Both the position numbers and the translations under genes were made by a program. Below are positions 9,801 through 15,566 of a stretch of 64,000 nt of DNA, one piece after another. Within the stretch, counting starts at the first letter, position 1, and each line of letters opens with the position of its first letter. Source of the stretch: Pedobacter sp. FW305-3-2-15-E-R2A2 (GTDB taxonomy: Bacteria > Bacteroidota > Bacteroidia > Sphingobacteriales > Sphingobacteriaceae); contig NZ_CP151803.1 of assembly GCF_038446955.1 (NCBI RefSeq), forward strand, positions 1-64,000, written 5' to 3'. Under the pieces are notes generated by a model. It was not told the DNA's origin, did no database searches, and was given only the letters and a program-made list of their open reading frames with translations.

Positions 9801-12302
9801 GTCGTAGGTGACACTGCTGGCATTGGTGGTTGCAGTTACTGCAGTTCCAACGTTTCCGGTAAGATCGGTAAAGGCGATGTTAAAAGGGATAACACCTTCG
9901 GCATCTGCCGCCTGTGTGGTATAAGTTGCGGTCCAGTCGTTTGCACTGGTATTCGTAACGGTAGCTGTATTTCCGAAAATGCTCACCACTGGTGTGGCAA
10001 TGGTTTCAGCAGCAGTGAAGCTCAGGGTAATCAGATCTCCGGTTTTCGCTTTTGCGGTATTGGCATTATTGGAAGCAATGGTTACTGTAGTCAGGGTAGG
10101 GATGGTTTTATCGATGGTATACACCTCTCCGGAAGTATATCCTCCCTGGATCTCATTGCCAATCGTATTGATGATTCCTGTTCCGGAGCTTGTGAGGTCC
10201 AGTCTTAAGGTCCCCGATCCTGTTCCGGTGTTTACTGTAATTGTTCTGGTATCGTTACTTCCTGAGACGGATGTAATCGCAGGACCGGTAATTCCGGTAG
10301 AAGTGATGCTGAAGTCAGTTGCATCGACCCCCGTCACGTTTTCAGAGAAAGTCACTAAAAAATCTGCTGAAGTACCATTGATGGTCGCATTACCCACTCT
10401 GGTGATGCTGACTATGGTCGGTGTTGTGGTATTGATGACGATCGCTTTGTTTGCACCTAAAGATCCTGCAGCTCCGGGAGCGGCCAGGGTTAGGGTAGCA
10501 TCGTTTCCTGCGGCATCTTTAATCGTTCCACCTGCCAGAGCAAGTGCAGTAGTACTGGCCTGATCCAGGTCAGGAGTACTTTGGTTTAGGGCTACGGTAT
10601 AGTTAAAGACCAACGCAGTTGTTCCCGAGCCACTGGCATAACTGGCTGTTCCTCCGGAATTCAGGCTTAGGGTTGGTGTTCCTGTTACGGTCACTGCTTC
10701 AGAGAAGTTGACTGTTACCGGAATGAGGTCACCTATTTTATACGTTCCGTCTGCCAGGCTGGAATTAACCGAGCTAACTATCGGAGCGGTGTTGTCGATG
10801 ATTATATTTTTGTTGGCGCCTAAAGAGTTTGCAGCTCCGGGAGCGGGCAGGGTCAAAGTGGTATTGTTCCCTGCAGCATCTTTGAGTGTGCCGCCGTTTA
10901 AGCTGAGTGCGCTAGTGCTGGCATAATCCAGATCTGCACTGGCATCTGTTAGCCCTACTGTATAGTTAAAAACGAGAGAAGATGTTCCTGATCCGCTGGT
11001 ATAATTGACAGTTGCACCGGAATTCAATGCAAGCTGAGGGGTTCCCGTTACGGCAACGGCTTCAGAAAAATTCACCGTCACGTTAATGACATCACCTGCT
11101 TTATAGGCTCCGTTTGCGGTAGTTGAATTCACAGAAGCCACAGTAGGAGCAATCCCATCAATGACAATCGCTTTATTATTACCCAGGGAGTTGGCTGCTC
11201 CGGGAGCAGCGAGAGTAAGTGTGGCATCAGTATTTCCTGCATCTTTGATGGTTCCTCCATTGAGGGCTAATGCAGTAGTAGAAGAATAGTCGAGATCAGC
11301 AGTGCTTTGTCCGCTGGCGACTGTATAATTAAAGGTGAGGGTATTTGTTCCGGTTCCACCGCTATAGTTGACAGTTGCACCGGTATTTAGGCTCAATGTT
11401 GGTGTTCCGGTTACGTTTACGATAGTTGAAAAAGTAACATTAACAGCAATAACATCACCTGTTTTATAAGTTCCGTTAGCCGTAGAAGAAGTTACCCCAC
11501 TAACGTTTGTTCCAAGTTGAAAGATTGGATTTGTGCCCGGAAAAGCTGCTCCACCTGGGTCCAGAGATTTCTTGTTGGCAAGCAATTCTGTAGTTGTCCA
11601 GTTCGATTTTGTATTGATCGCAGTCAGAATGGAAGCTTTTGTTCCGGTAAATGTACCGGAATAATTGTTATAATCTCCGTGATAACCTGTTGGCGGAGTA
11701 CCGGCAATAGTTAAGGTAACATAAAAATTTCCTGCTGCAAGTGTGGTAGGCAGGTAAGATACTGCAGCACTAACTACTCCTGCTGCCTGCCACCCTGTGG
11801 TAGGATCAGGGGCATTGGTACCAGGAAGAGCGGTAGACCAGTTTGCAAATCCATAGATAAAATTCGGAGTGGCATCGTTGCCGTTATAGAGGAACCAGTT
11901 ATCTCCGCCACCTGCTACAACGGTTCCTGTAGTCCAGCCAGTGGCTGTCACGGTTCCATAACTTTCCAGTCCTGTAGCCGTTGGTACGGCACCTCCGGTT
12001 ATTGCGATATTAAATATCGTTCCTGCAGGAATAGAACTTGTGGTTGTCCAGGTAATTAAACCGTCGGAACCGTTGGAGACCAATGCGGTCTGATCCCAGC
12101 CCCGGTCGGTAATTTTAAGCTCGGTTCCTGAGGGAATTACTTTTAAGGCCACAATAGCCAGGTTCACTGTTGCTGAGTTTCCATTAAAGCCGACAATTGC
12201 AAAATCTCCTGTGGTCAACTGAGCCGCGCTTTTTTTTGCAGAAAGGCAAAAAAAGCAGATGATAAATAATGCCGCTAAATAGCGGAAAGATAAATTTTTC
12301 AT
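873..12302 (-). CDS. Giant T9SS-secreted MBG-repeat adhesin (3809 aa)
   Basis: A very large surface protein. Residues 1-28 are a signal peptide ending in KKSAAQ. Residues about 30-260 resemble a lamin-tail-like beta domain. Residues 265-625 hold three 120-aa Ig-like repeats (motif VTVNFSEAV). Residues 730-1037 hold three 102-aa repeats starting IPTLTTV. A fibronectin-III-like unit lies at 1037-1130 and a Big_2-like unit at 1130-1217. Residues 1218-3345 are 28 tandem 76-aa MBG repeats, followed by one diverged copy to about 3426. A cadherin-like segment (FENKSSYSIRVK) and PKD-like segments follow. The C-terminal 85 residues (SPNGDGYNDKW to FKGFITVIREN) match the gliding-motility-associated type B sorting domain. 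It should be secreted by T9SS and attached to the cell surface as an adhesin or matrix protein; its ligand is unknown. It lies 37 bp after a tail-collar gene and 35 bp before PorP/SprF. Confidence 0.93.
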   Translation of the reverse strand: MKNLSFRYLAALFIICFFCLSAKKSAAQLTTGDFAIVGFNGNSATVNLAIVALKVIPSGTELKITDRGWDQTALVSNGSDGLITWTTTSSIPAGTIFNIAITGGAVPTATGLESYGTVTATGWTTGTVVAGGGDNWFLYNGNDATPNFIYGFANWSTALPGTNAPDPTTGWQAAGVVSAAVSYLPTTLAAGNFYVTLTIAGTPPTGYHGDYNNYSGTFTGTKASILTAINTKSNWTTTELLANKKSLDPGGAAFPGTNPIFQLGTNVSGVTSSTANGTYKTGDVIAVNVTFSTIVNVTGTPTLSLNTGATVNYSGGTGTNTLTFNYTVASGQSTADLDYSSTTALALNGGTIKDAGNTDATLTLAAPGAANSLGNNKAIVIDGIAPTVASVNSTTANGAYKAGDVINVTVNFSEAVAVTGTPQLALNSGATVNYTSGSGTSSLVFNYTVGLTDASADLDYASTSALSLNGGTLKDAAGNNTTLTLPAPGAANSLGANKNIIIDNTAPIVSSVNSSLADGTYKIGDLIPVTVNFSEAVTVTGTPTLSLNSGGTASYASGSGTTALVFNYTVALNQSTPDLDQASTTALALAGGTIKDAAGNDATLTLAAPGAAGSLGANKAIVINTTTPTIVSITRVGNATINGTSADFLVTFSENVTGVDATDFSITSTGITGPAITSVSGSNDTRTITVNTGTGSGTLRLDLTSSGTGIINTIGNEIQGGYTSGEVYTIDKTIPTLTTVTIASNNANTAKAKTGDLITLSFTAAETIATPVVSIFGNTATVTNTSANDWTATYTTQAADAEGVIPFNIAFTDLTGNVGTAVTATTNASSVTYDKTLPTLTTVAIVSNNASNQTAKTGNTISLTFTASEAVALPVVTIAGNTALTSPAGGNNYLATYTLTGTETEGTLAFNIAFTDLTGNAGTAVTATTNSSSVTYDKTIPTLTTVTIASNNLTTSKAKAGDLITLNFTAAEAIATPTVTMAGAAVTPTNSGGNNWTASQTVTGLTPEGVLAFNITFSDLPGNAGTPVTATTNSSSVTVDRTAPAAPTGLAATAGNTENTLTWNASPASDLDKYNLYGGTTINPTTLIQSIPAGTLTYTHTGLTNGIGYFYRISAADLTGNEGAKSGNIVSAPRGTQTITFNPLAASVYGATPITLTATSSSGLAVTYSSSNTAVATVSGNTVTILSAGTTTITASQTGNGAYLAAAPVTQDLVVSKKDIAVNAVANTKIYGATDPAFTYTFSPALIGTDTFTGTLDRAAGENIGNYAIGQGTLALSNNYNINFTSADLSITVKPVTVTADAKTKIFTAADPAFTYTVSPALIGTDTFTGSLDRATGEDVGTYAIGQGTLSLGANYQITYVPANLSITAQAIAVTATAANKEYGTTDPVFAYTFSPALNGTDTFTGSLDRAAGENIGNYAIGQGTLALSNNYAIAFTSADFSITRKTVNVTATAGNKEYGTADPVFAYTFSPALIGTDTFTGTLDRAAGENIGNYAIGQGTLALSNNYTLAFTSADFSITKKTVNVTAVADTKVYGTADPAFTYTFSPALIGTDTFTGALDRAAGENIGNYAIGQGTLALNSNYTLAFTSADLSITVKPVTVTADAKTKIFTAADPAFTYTVSPALIGTDTFTGTLDRAPGENVGTYAIGQGNLSLGANYQITYVPANLNITAQAIAVNATAGNKEYGSTDPVFAYTFSPALNGTDTFTGSLDRVAGENIGNYAIGQGTLALSNNYAIAFTSADFSITRKTVNVTATAGNKEYGTADPVFAYTFSPALIGTDTFTGALDRAAGENIGNYAIGQGTLALSNNYTLAFTSADFNITKKTVNVTAVADTKVYGTADPAFTYTFSPALIGTDTFTGALDRAAGENIGNYAIGQGTLALNSNYTLAFTSADLSITVKPVTVTADAKTKIFTAADPAFTYTVSPALIGTDTFTGTLDRAPGENVGTYAIGQGNLSLGANYQITYVPANLNITAQAIAVNATAGNKEYGSTDPVFAYTFSPALNGTDTFTGSLDRVAGENIGNYAIGQGTLALSNNYAIAFTSADFSITRKTVNVTATAGNKEYGTADPVFAYTFSPALIGTDTFTGSLDRVAGENIGNYAIGQGTLALSNNYTLAFTSADFSITRKTVNVTAVANTKVYGTADPAFTYTFSPALIGTDTFTGTLDRAAGENIGNYAIGQGTLALSNNYNINFTSADLNITAKPVTVTADAKTKIFTAADPAFTYTFSPALIGTDTFTGSLDRVAGEDVGNYAIGQGTLSLGANYQITYVPANLSITAQAIAVTAIAGNKEYGAADPVFAYTFSPALNGTDTFTGSLDRAAGENIGNYAIGQGTLALSNNYTLAFTSADFSITKKTVNVTATAGNKEYGTADPVFAYTFSPALIGTDTFTGSLDRAAGENIGNYAIGQGTLALSNNYTLAFTSADFSITKKTVNVIATADTKVYGTADPAFTYTFSPALIGTDTFTGTLDRAAGENIGNYAIGQGTLALNNNYTLAFTSADLNITAKPVTVTADAKTKIFTAADPAFTYTFSPALIGTDAFTGTLDRAPGENVGTYAIGQGNLSLGTNYQITYVPANLTITSQAITVTATAQTKVYGDTDPALTYTFSPALNGTDTFTGSLDRVAGENIGNYAIGQGTLALSNNYALAFTSADLSITKKTVNVTATAGNKEYGTTDPVFAYTFNPALIGTDTFTGSLDRAAGENIGNYAIGQGTLALSNNYTLAFTSADFSITKKTVNVIATANTKVYGTADPAFTYTFSPALIGTDTFTGTLDRATGENIGNYAIGQGTLALNSNYTLAFTSADLNITAKPVTVTADAKTKIFTAADPAFTYTFSPALIGTDAFTGTLDRAPGENVGAYAIGQGNLSLGTNYQITYVPANLNITSQAITVTAAAQTKVYGDTDPALTYTFSPALNGTDTFTGSLDRVAGENIGNYAIGQGTLALSNNYALSYTAADLSITKKTVNVTATAGNKEYGTADPVFAYTFSPALIGTDAFTGTLDRIPGENIGNYAIGQGTLALNNNYTLAFTSADFSITKKTVNVTAVANTKVYGEADPAFTYTFSPALIGTDTFTGSLNRAAGENIGNYAIGQGTLALNSNYTLTFTSADLSITAKPVTVTAVAKTKVYGTADPLFTYTFSPALIGTDAFTGNLARTSGENVGDYAINQGSLVLNNNYLITYNPANLSITSKALTVTAAAKNKTYGDADPALTYTFSPALIGTDAFTGSLARATGENIGNYTIGQGTVTAGPNYLITYTPANLSIGAKNISVTATTAAKTYGTADPALTYTFIPALIGTDTFTGSLNRVPGENVGTYAINQNTLALSSNYVLNYTAANLSINKAPLTITAEDKVKFAGTANPPLTVKYDGFVNAESPAVLTSPVVISTTATTNSPIGTYDIVPSAATSGNYQISFVNGTLTIRAGAPTNILLAGTTVYENSPSGTPAGTISSTADDPAATFTYALVSGTGDTDNALFSISGNNLLTAASLNFENKSSYSIRVKSTTQYGFSLEKAFNINISDVNEIPTLDPVAGQTICYTTSVQNVALTGITAGPESAQTTTVTATSSNSNLIQNITATQTGSNGNLSYRVRSGASGTATITVTVKDNGGTDNGGVDTYSSTFVITVNPLPVIAITADNGNNNGAGSTEVSKGESLKLTATGGLSYVWATHSSIISGQNTAILTIRPRETTTYTVTATNTSGCTDSKTFTVTVVEDYAKVKATNILSPNGDGYNDKWVIDNIDFYPNNEVKIFDKAGRPIYSKKGYDNSWDGNLNGTALAEGTYYYVIDFGNGRPRFKGFITVIREN
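2268..8651 (-). repeat. Array of 28 tandem 228-bp repeats encoding MBG domains
   Basis: Twenty-eight in-frame copies of a 228-bp (76-aa) unit with a nearly fixed core (PALIGTDTFTG, then GENIGNYAIGQGTL). Copies 2-25 fall into a repeating order of four subtypes, recognised by their first residues: KPVTVTADAKTKIFTAADP, QAI, KTVNVTATAGNKEYG and KTVNVTAV. This gives six higher-order units of 912 bp. Copies 26-28 and copy 1 are single variants. A 29th copy, after 2268, is strongly diverged. Copy boundaries were located from the first lysine codon of copy 1 (8651-8649) and the last lysine of copy 28 (2270-2268). Confidence 0.95.
6041..7864 (-). repeat. Two near-identical 912-bp higher-order units
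   Basis: Positions 6041-6952 and 6953-7864 are almost the same sequence, with only scattered single-base differences. The similarity continues as a partial third copy to about 8045. MBG copies 5, 6 and 7 are identical at protein level to copies 9, 10 and 11. Other quartets differ at more positions, so this block looks like the youngest duplication in the array. Unequal crossing-over or replication slippage with a 912-bp register would explain it (inference). Confidence 0.85.
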
Positions 12303-12339
12303 GTGAGAGCGTTAATTCTAATAAATTCTATCGGTATAC

Positions 12340-12903
12340 CTAATTTCTGCTAGGGAAAGCTCCTTCTATAGCGATGATATAACTAATGGCAAGGGTTGGT
12401 TGCAGAATGTTGATTGGCACATTTCCTCCGTTAAGTGCTGTTGTTGTTGCAACAGAACCTCCGGTTAGAGGGATGTTAGGTGCTGAAGTCGTATACATAG
12501 ATACTGGATCTGTGTTTACATCTTTACCGGCTCCCAATGCATTTCCGGCAACCGGCGTTCCAACAGTAGCAGCAGCGTCGCTTGCATTTAATGTTAAGGT
12601 GGATGTGGCAACGTGATTGTGTGCTGGCATGTTGCTGATCAGAATGCTGGTCTTTTCTGTACCTGAGACCTGTCCCAGCGCGTAGTTGCTCAGGCCAGGA
12701 CCTTGTCCCCATCCAACAGGAGCTCTGCCTCTAAGGTCAGGTAAGCCAAAGGTTGTCTGACCATTTCCACCGTAAGTAGTTCCCAAAAGGGCAAAAAGAG
12801 CGGAATTTTGGGCTATGCCGATAATTTGACCATTACAGAACATAAAACCTCTGGGTGCAAAGTTGCCTGCGAAAATTTTTACCATTCCCATGTACTCATC
12901 CAT
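12340..12903 (-). CDS. Phage tail collar domain protein, copy A (187 aa)
   Basis: A 187-residue protein of the tail-collar/microcystin-dependent-protein type. The N-terminal half has the collar signature (GMVKIFAGNFAPRGFMFCNG, then TTYGGNGQTTFGLPDLRGRAPVGWG), with NMPAHNHVA in the middle. The C-terminal half is rich in A, T, G and V and ends ILQPTLAISYIIAIEGAFPSRN. No signal peptide is visible. Two close paralogues lie upstream on the same strand, but a hairpin terminator and 588 bp separate this copy from them. It sits 37 bp before the giant adhesin, so it is probably the first gene of that transcript. The family is known from phage tail fibres and from many free-standing bacterial genes whose role is unclear. 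I infer a trimeric surface or tail-fibre-like fold but cannot name a function. Confidence 0.88.
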   Translation of the reverse strand: MDEYMGMVKIFAGNFAPRGFMFCNGQIIGIAQNSALFALLGTTYGGNGQTTFGLPDLRGRAPVGWGQGPGLSNYALGQVSGTEKTSILISNMPAHNHVATSTLTLNASDAAATVGTPVAGNALGAGKDVNTDPVSMYTTSAPNIPLTGGSVATTTALNGGNVPINILQPTLAISYIIAIEGAFPSRN

Positions 12904-13122
12904 AATAATGTGTGTTTAAGTAATTTATAATTGTTTAATTTATTTTTATATGCCAAAGCTCAGGATAAAATTCCTGGGTTATTTTCAGATAATAACGTGC
13001 TTAACTTCTCTTCCGGAGCCCATGTTGATCAACGTGGGTCTGGATGCTAACTCAATATCAAATTTCCAGATCTCTCTGATGAATTTTTATAAATGTGGTT
13101 GAGATTCTTGTGCCATTCGGTG

Positions 13123-13146
13123 GGTAAATTCCATATGGAATCAACC
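13123..13146. promoter_or_regulatory. Dyad-symmetric element, candidate operator or leader structure
   Basis: A perfect 14-bp palindrome ATTCCATATGGAAT (13128-13141) is flanked by GGT and ACC, which extend the symmetry with two mismatched pairs. It lies about 220 bp upstream of collar copy A, in the leader of the adhesin transcript. The matching leader of copy C lacks it. A regulator-binding site is possible, but its partner is unknown. Confidence 0.35.
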
Positions 13147-13302
13147 GGGTTCATGAGCTGATCCATTTTTTGCAATACAATCGCATTTGTGAAACCAAGA
13201 ATGTGCATAAGATAAAGAGGATTGAGGCGTTAATTATCTTTTAATCAGCAATCAACTTGATGAAACTATTAAATCTCATCAAATCGAAATGTTAATTTGT
13301 GA

Positions 13303-13350
13303 TAAAACTAGTAAAAAAAATAAATATCGAGCAATATTTTTAGGTTTATT
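13303..13350 (-). promoter_or_regulatory. Candidate promoter element of collar A / adhesin transcript
   Basis: Read on the minus strand, this segment holds CCTAAAAATATT, a TTG, about 21 bases, then TAGTTTTA, close to the Bacteroidota -7 form TAnnTTTG. The same core TTTTTTTACTAGTTTTA and the CCTAAAAATATT block recur at 14929-14970 before collar copy C. Conservation between the two leaders supports a function; promoter activity is inferred. Confidence 0.4.
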
Positions 13351-13419
13351 TTTATTAATTCCAACCTTTCGTACCTTCTTTTTTGATTTCCGTCAGCAAT
13401 TTTCCTTTTGGAAGAATAG

Positions 13420-13457
13420 AAAAGACGCCTTCCACAATTAAGTGGAAGGCGTCTTTT
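13420..13457 (-). terminator. Intrinsic terminator after collar copy B
   Basis: A perfect 16-bp inverted repeat (AAAAGACGCCTTCCAC and its complement) with a 6-base loop, ending in a T-run on the minus strand. It lies 35 bp after the stop of collar copy B and separates copies B/C from copy A and the adhesin. Confidence 0.85.
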
Positions 13458-13491
13458 TGAATAGAGAAAAAGCGATGTGTTGATGGAATCT

Positions 13492-14055
13492 CTAGTTTCT
13501 ACTAGGAAAAAGACCTTGAAAACAGATGATATAACTAATCGCCAGTGTAGGCTGTAGAATACTGATTGGTACACTTCCTCCGCTAATACCTACTGTGGTC
13601 GCTACTGAGCCCCCTGTCAGAGGAACATTAGGAGCAGCAGTGGTATACATAGATACCGGATCTGTATTTACGTCTTTACCGGCTCCCAATGCATTTCCGG
13701 CAACAGGAGTTGAAACTGTTGCTGCAGTGTTGCTGGCATTTAGTGTTAAAGTAGAGGTGGCAACGTGATTGTGCGCCGGCATATTATTGATTAAGATGCT
13801 GGTGTTCTCTGAACCAGAGGACTCGCCTATGACATAGTTACTCAGGCCGGGTCCTTGCCCCCAGCCAATGGGAGCTCTGCCCCTGAGATCGGGCAAGGCA
13901 AAAGTGGTCGATCCATTTCCTCCATAGGTAGTTCCTAAAAGGGAAAAAAGTGCGGTATTTGGTGCTATGGCCAGGATTTGCCCATTGCAAAATTGCCAGC
14001 CTCTTGGCGGATAATTGCCAGCAAAAATTTTAACGACTCCTATAAATTCCTCCAT
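13492..14055 (-). CDS. Phage tail collar domain protein, copy B (187 aa)
   Basis: Same length and layout as its neighbours. The collar domain is at residues 5-65 (VKIFAGNYPPRGWQFCNG, TTYGGNGSTTFALPDLRGRAPIGWG), with NMPAHNHVA near residue 93 and the end LQPTLAISYIICFQGLFPSRN. It is the most diverged copy in the first third (NYPPRGWQFCNGQILAIAPN). It follows copy C by 45 bp and is closed by the hairpin at 13420-13457, so B and C form a two-gene unit. There is no signal peptide and no recognisable catalytic motif. Confidence 0.88.
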   Translation of the reverse strand: MEEFIGVVKIFAGNYPPRGWQFCNGQILAIAPNTALFSLLGTTYGGNGSTTFALPDLRGRAPIGWGQGPGLSNYVIGESSGSENTSILINNMPAHNHVATSTLTLNASNTAATVSTPVAGNALGAGKDVNTDPVSMYTTAAPNVPLTGGSVATTVGISGGSVPISILQPTLAISYIICFQGLFPSRN

Positions 14056-14100
14056 AATAATTTCTAATTATGTAATTTGATAAAATAATGGTCAGGATGA

Positions 14101-14664
14101 TTAGTTTCTACTAGGAAAAATACCTTCTGTGCAGATGATGTAAGTAATCGCTAACGTTGGTTGTAGAATACTGATCGGTACACTTCCTCCGCTAAGACCT
14201 ACTGTGGTCGCTACTGAGCCGCCTGCAAGGGGAACGTTAGGTGCTGAGGTCGTATACATTGATACCGGATCCGTGTTTACGTCTTTACCAGCTCCAAATG
14301 CATTTCCGGCAACCGGCGTTCCAACAGTTGCAGCAGCATCGCTTGCATTTAATGTTAAAGTTGAGACGGCAGCGTGATTGTGTGCAGGCATATTGGTGAT
14401 CAGAATGCTGGTGTTCTCCGTACCAGAGACTTGCCCCAACACATAGTTACTTAGGCCAGGGCCTTGTCCCCATCCAACAGGAGCTCTGCCTCTAAGGTCA
14501 GGTAAAGCAAAGGTCGTCTGACCATTTCCACCATAAGTGGTTCCTAAAATTGAAAAAAGTGCAGTATTCTGGGCAATGCCGATGATTTGGCCATTGCAAA
14601 GCATCCAGCCTCTTGGCGCAAAATTGCCTGCAAAAATTTTAACGATTCCGATGAACTCTTCCAT
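14101..14664 (-). CDS. Phage tail collar domain protein, copy C (187 aa)
   Basis: First gene of the collar B/C unit. It carries the collar signature (VKIFAGNFAPRGWMLCNG, TTYGGNGQTTFALPDLRGRAPVGWG) and the conserved NMPAHNH. The C-terminal half has the shared stretch GKDNVNTDPVSMYTT-like (here GAGKDVNTDPVSMYTTSAP). It is closest to copy A over much of its length. The three copies keep exactly the same length, which suggests selection on a compact trimeric fold (inference). A divergent HExxH gene starts 349 bp upstream. Confidence 0.88.
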   Translation of the reverse strand: MEEFIGIVKIFAGNFAPRGWMLCNGQIIGIAQNTALFSILGTTYGGNGQTTFALPDLRGRAPVGWGQGPGLSNYVLGQVSGTENTSILITNMPAHNHAAVSTLTLNASDAAATVGTPVAGNAFGAGKDVNTDPVSMYTTSAPNVPLAGGSVATTVGLSGGSVPISILQPTLAITYIICTEGIFPSRN

Positions 14665-15013
14665 AATAATTGTGTTTATATAATTTGATTGGTTAATTTA
14701 ATCGTATGAAGATTGGGATGATTATTTCCTGAGGTGGCTTTAGATCTTAACGCGATTAAAGTTCCGCTCAAAAGCCATTGGCTGCGTGAAAGCACCAAAA
14801 ATTGTTGATACGAACGGGTATTCGTGAAAACAAAAATGCACATAAAATGAAGAGAGCTAAGGCGTTAATTATCCATAATGGTGCTGCTATTTGAAAATAC
14901 GAGGTCACCAATTGAATATAAAACTAGTAAAAAAACAGACACTAAATAATATTTTTAGGATTATTTATAAGATATCTGTTTGCTATGTGCTTTTGATTTT
15001 GTTTTTTTAGGTC
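14665..15013. other. 349-bp divergent intergenic region
   Basis: Lies between collar copy C (minus) and the HExxH gene (plus). It holds a copy of the conserved leader element (14929-14970) also seen before copy A, plus shared blocks ggcgttaattatc and aaaatgcacataaa. No gene or hairpin terminator is visible. Confidence 0.6.
14929..14970 (-). promoter_or_regulatory. Candidate promoter element of collar B/C unit
   Basis: The minus strand reads CCTAAAAATATTATTTAG, a T-rich spacer, then ACTAGTTTTATATTC. This matches the element at 13303-13350 and points toward collar copy C. The -7-like TAGTTTTA is conserved; the -33 part is weaker here. Confidence 0.35.
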
Positions 15014-15550
15014 ATGAACGCCTCATTGTCTTTTAATAAAAATCAACAAACTATTGCGACCATCGTTAACTTCCTCCAGGAAATCGGTCTGGAAGTGTTA
15101 TTAGAGCAACATAAAGGAGATTCCTTTCTTCCTGGCATCCGCATTAAATCCGGAGGCTTAAGTATTGACCCTTCCCAGGTGCTTTATCCCGGAGATATTT
15201 TGCATGAAGCTGGTCATCTGGCTACCGTCCCTTATGCGGTAAGGTGTGAACTGGATGGAGTTTTGCCGGATATTGACCTGCATCGGGGAGCAGAACTGAT
15301 GAGCCTGTCCTGGAGTTATGCAGCCTGCCTGAAGCTTCAGTTCGCTCCTGAAGTTGTTTTTCATGCAGACGGTTACAAAGGGGAGGCGGAACATCTCATC
15401 CGTAATTTTGAGGAAGGGATATATATTGGACTCCCCATGCTTCAGTATCGGCAAATGGCTTATGACGAAAAAAATGCGGCAATTTTAAATGTTGAGCCCT
15501 TTCCTTATATGCAAAATTGGGTCTGCATTAAAGAAGAGGGCGATATTTAA
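15014..15550 (+). CDS. Hypothetical protein with HExxH motif (178 aa)
   Basis: A 178-residue protein with no signal peptide. Residues about 63-67 read HEAGH in the context GDILHEAGHLATV, the zinc-binding HExxH signature of zincin-type metallopeptidases. A downstream glutamate in HRGAELMSLSWSYA could act as a third ligand, but this is not certain. I do not recognise the family, and similar small cytosolic HExxH proteins are usually annotated as hypothetical. It is divergent from the tail-collar genes and convergent with the LCP gene (16 bp between stops). A peptidase role is an inference from one motif only. Confidence 0.75.
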   Translation: MNASLSFNKNQQTIATIVNFLQEIGLEVLLEQHKGDSFLPGIRIKSGGLSIDPSQVLYPGDILHEAGHLATVPYAVRCELDGVLPDIDLHRGAELMSLSWSYAACLKLQFAPEVVFHADGYKGEAEHLIRNFEEGIYIGLPMLQYRQMAYDEKNAAILNVEPFPYMQNWVCIKEEGDI

Positions 15551-15566
15551 CTGGAAATTCTGGCTT

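Larger units (their letters stand above)
12904..13491. other. 588-bp leader between collar copies A and B
   Basis: No credible gene. The stretch holds, in minus-strand order, the hairpin terminator of collar copy B (13420-13457), a conserved ACTAGTTTTA element (13303-13350) shared with the leader of copy C, and a dyad around ATTCCATATGGAAT (13128-13141). Its layout resembles 14665-15013, with shared blocks ggcgttaattatc, aatgtgcataa-like and aaaactagtaaaaaaa. The leader and its gene were therefore probably duplicated together. An 88-codon open frame at 13308-13574 crosses the terminator and is judged spurious. Confidence 0.7.

Noticed and set aside
9979..10563. 194-codon and 139-codon (9079-9498) plus-strand frames within the adhesin
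   Set aside because: They are antisense shadows of Ala/Thr/Val-rich repeat coding; the same codon bias keeps the opposite strand open.
13308..13574. 88-codon minus-strand frame between collar genes
   Set aside because: It overlaps the end of collar copy B and runs through the terminator hairpin; composition is not protein-like.
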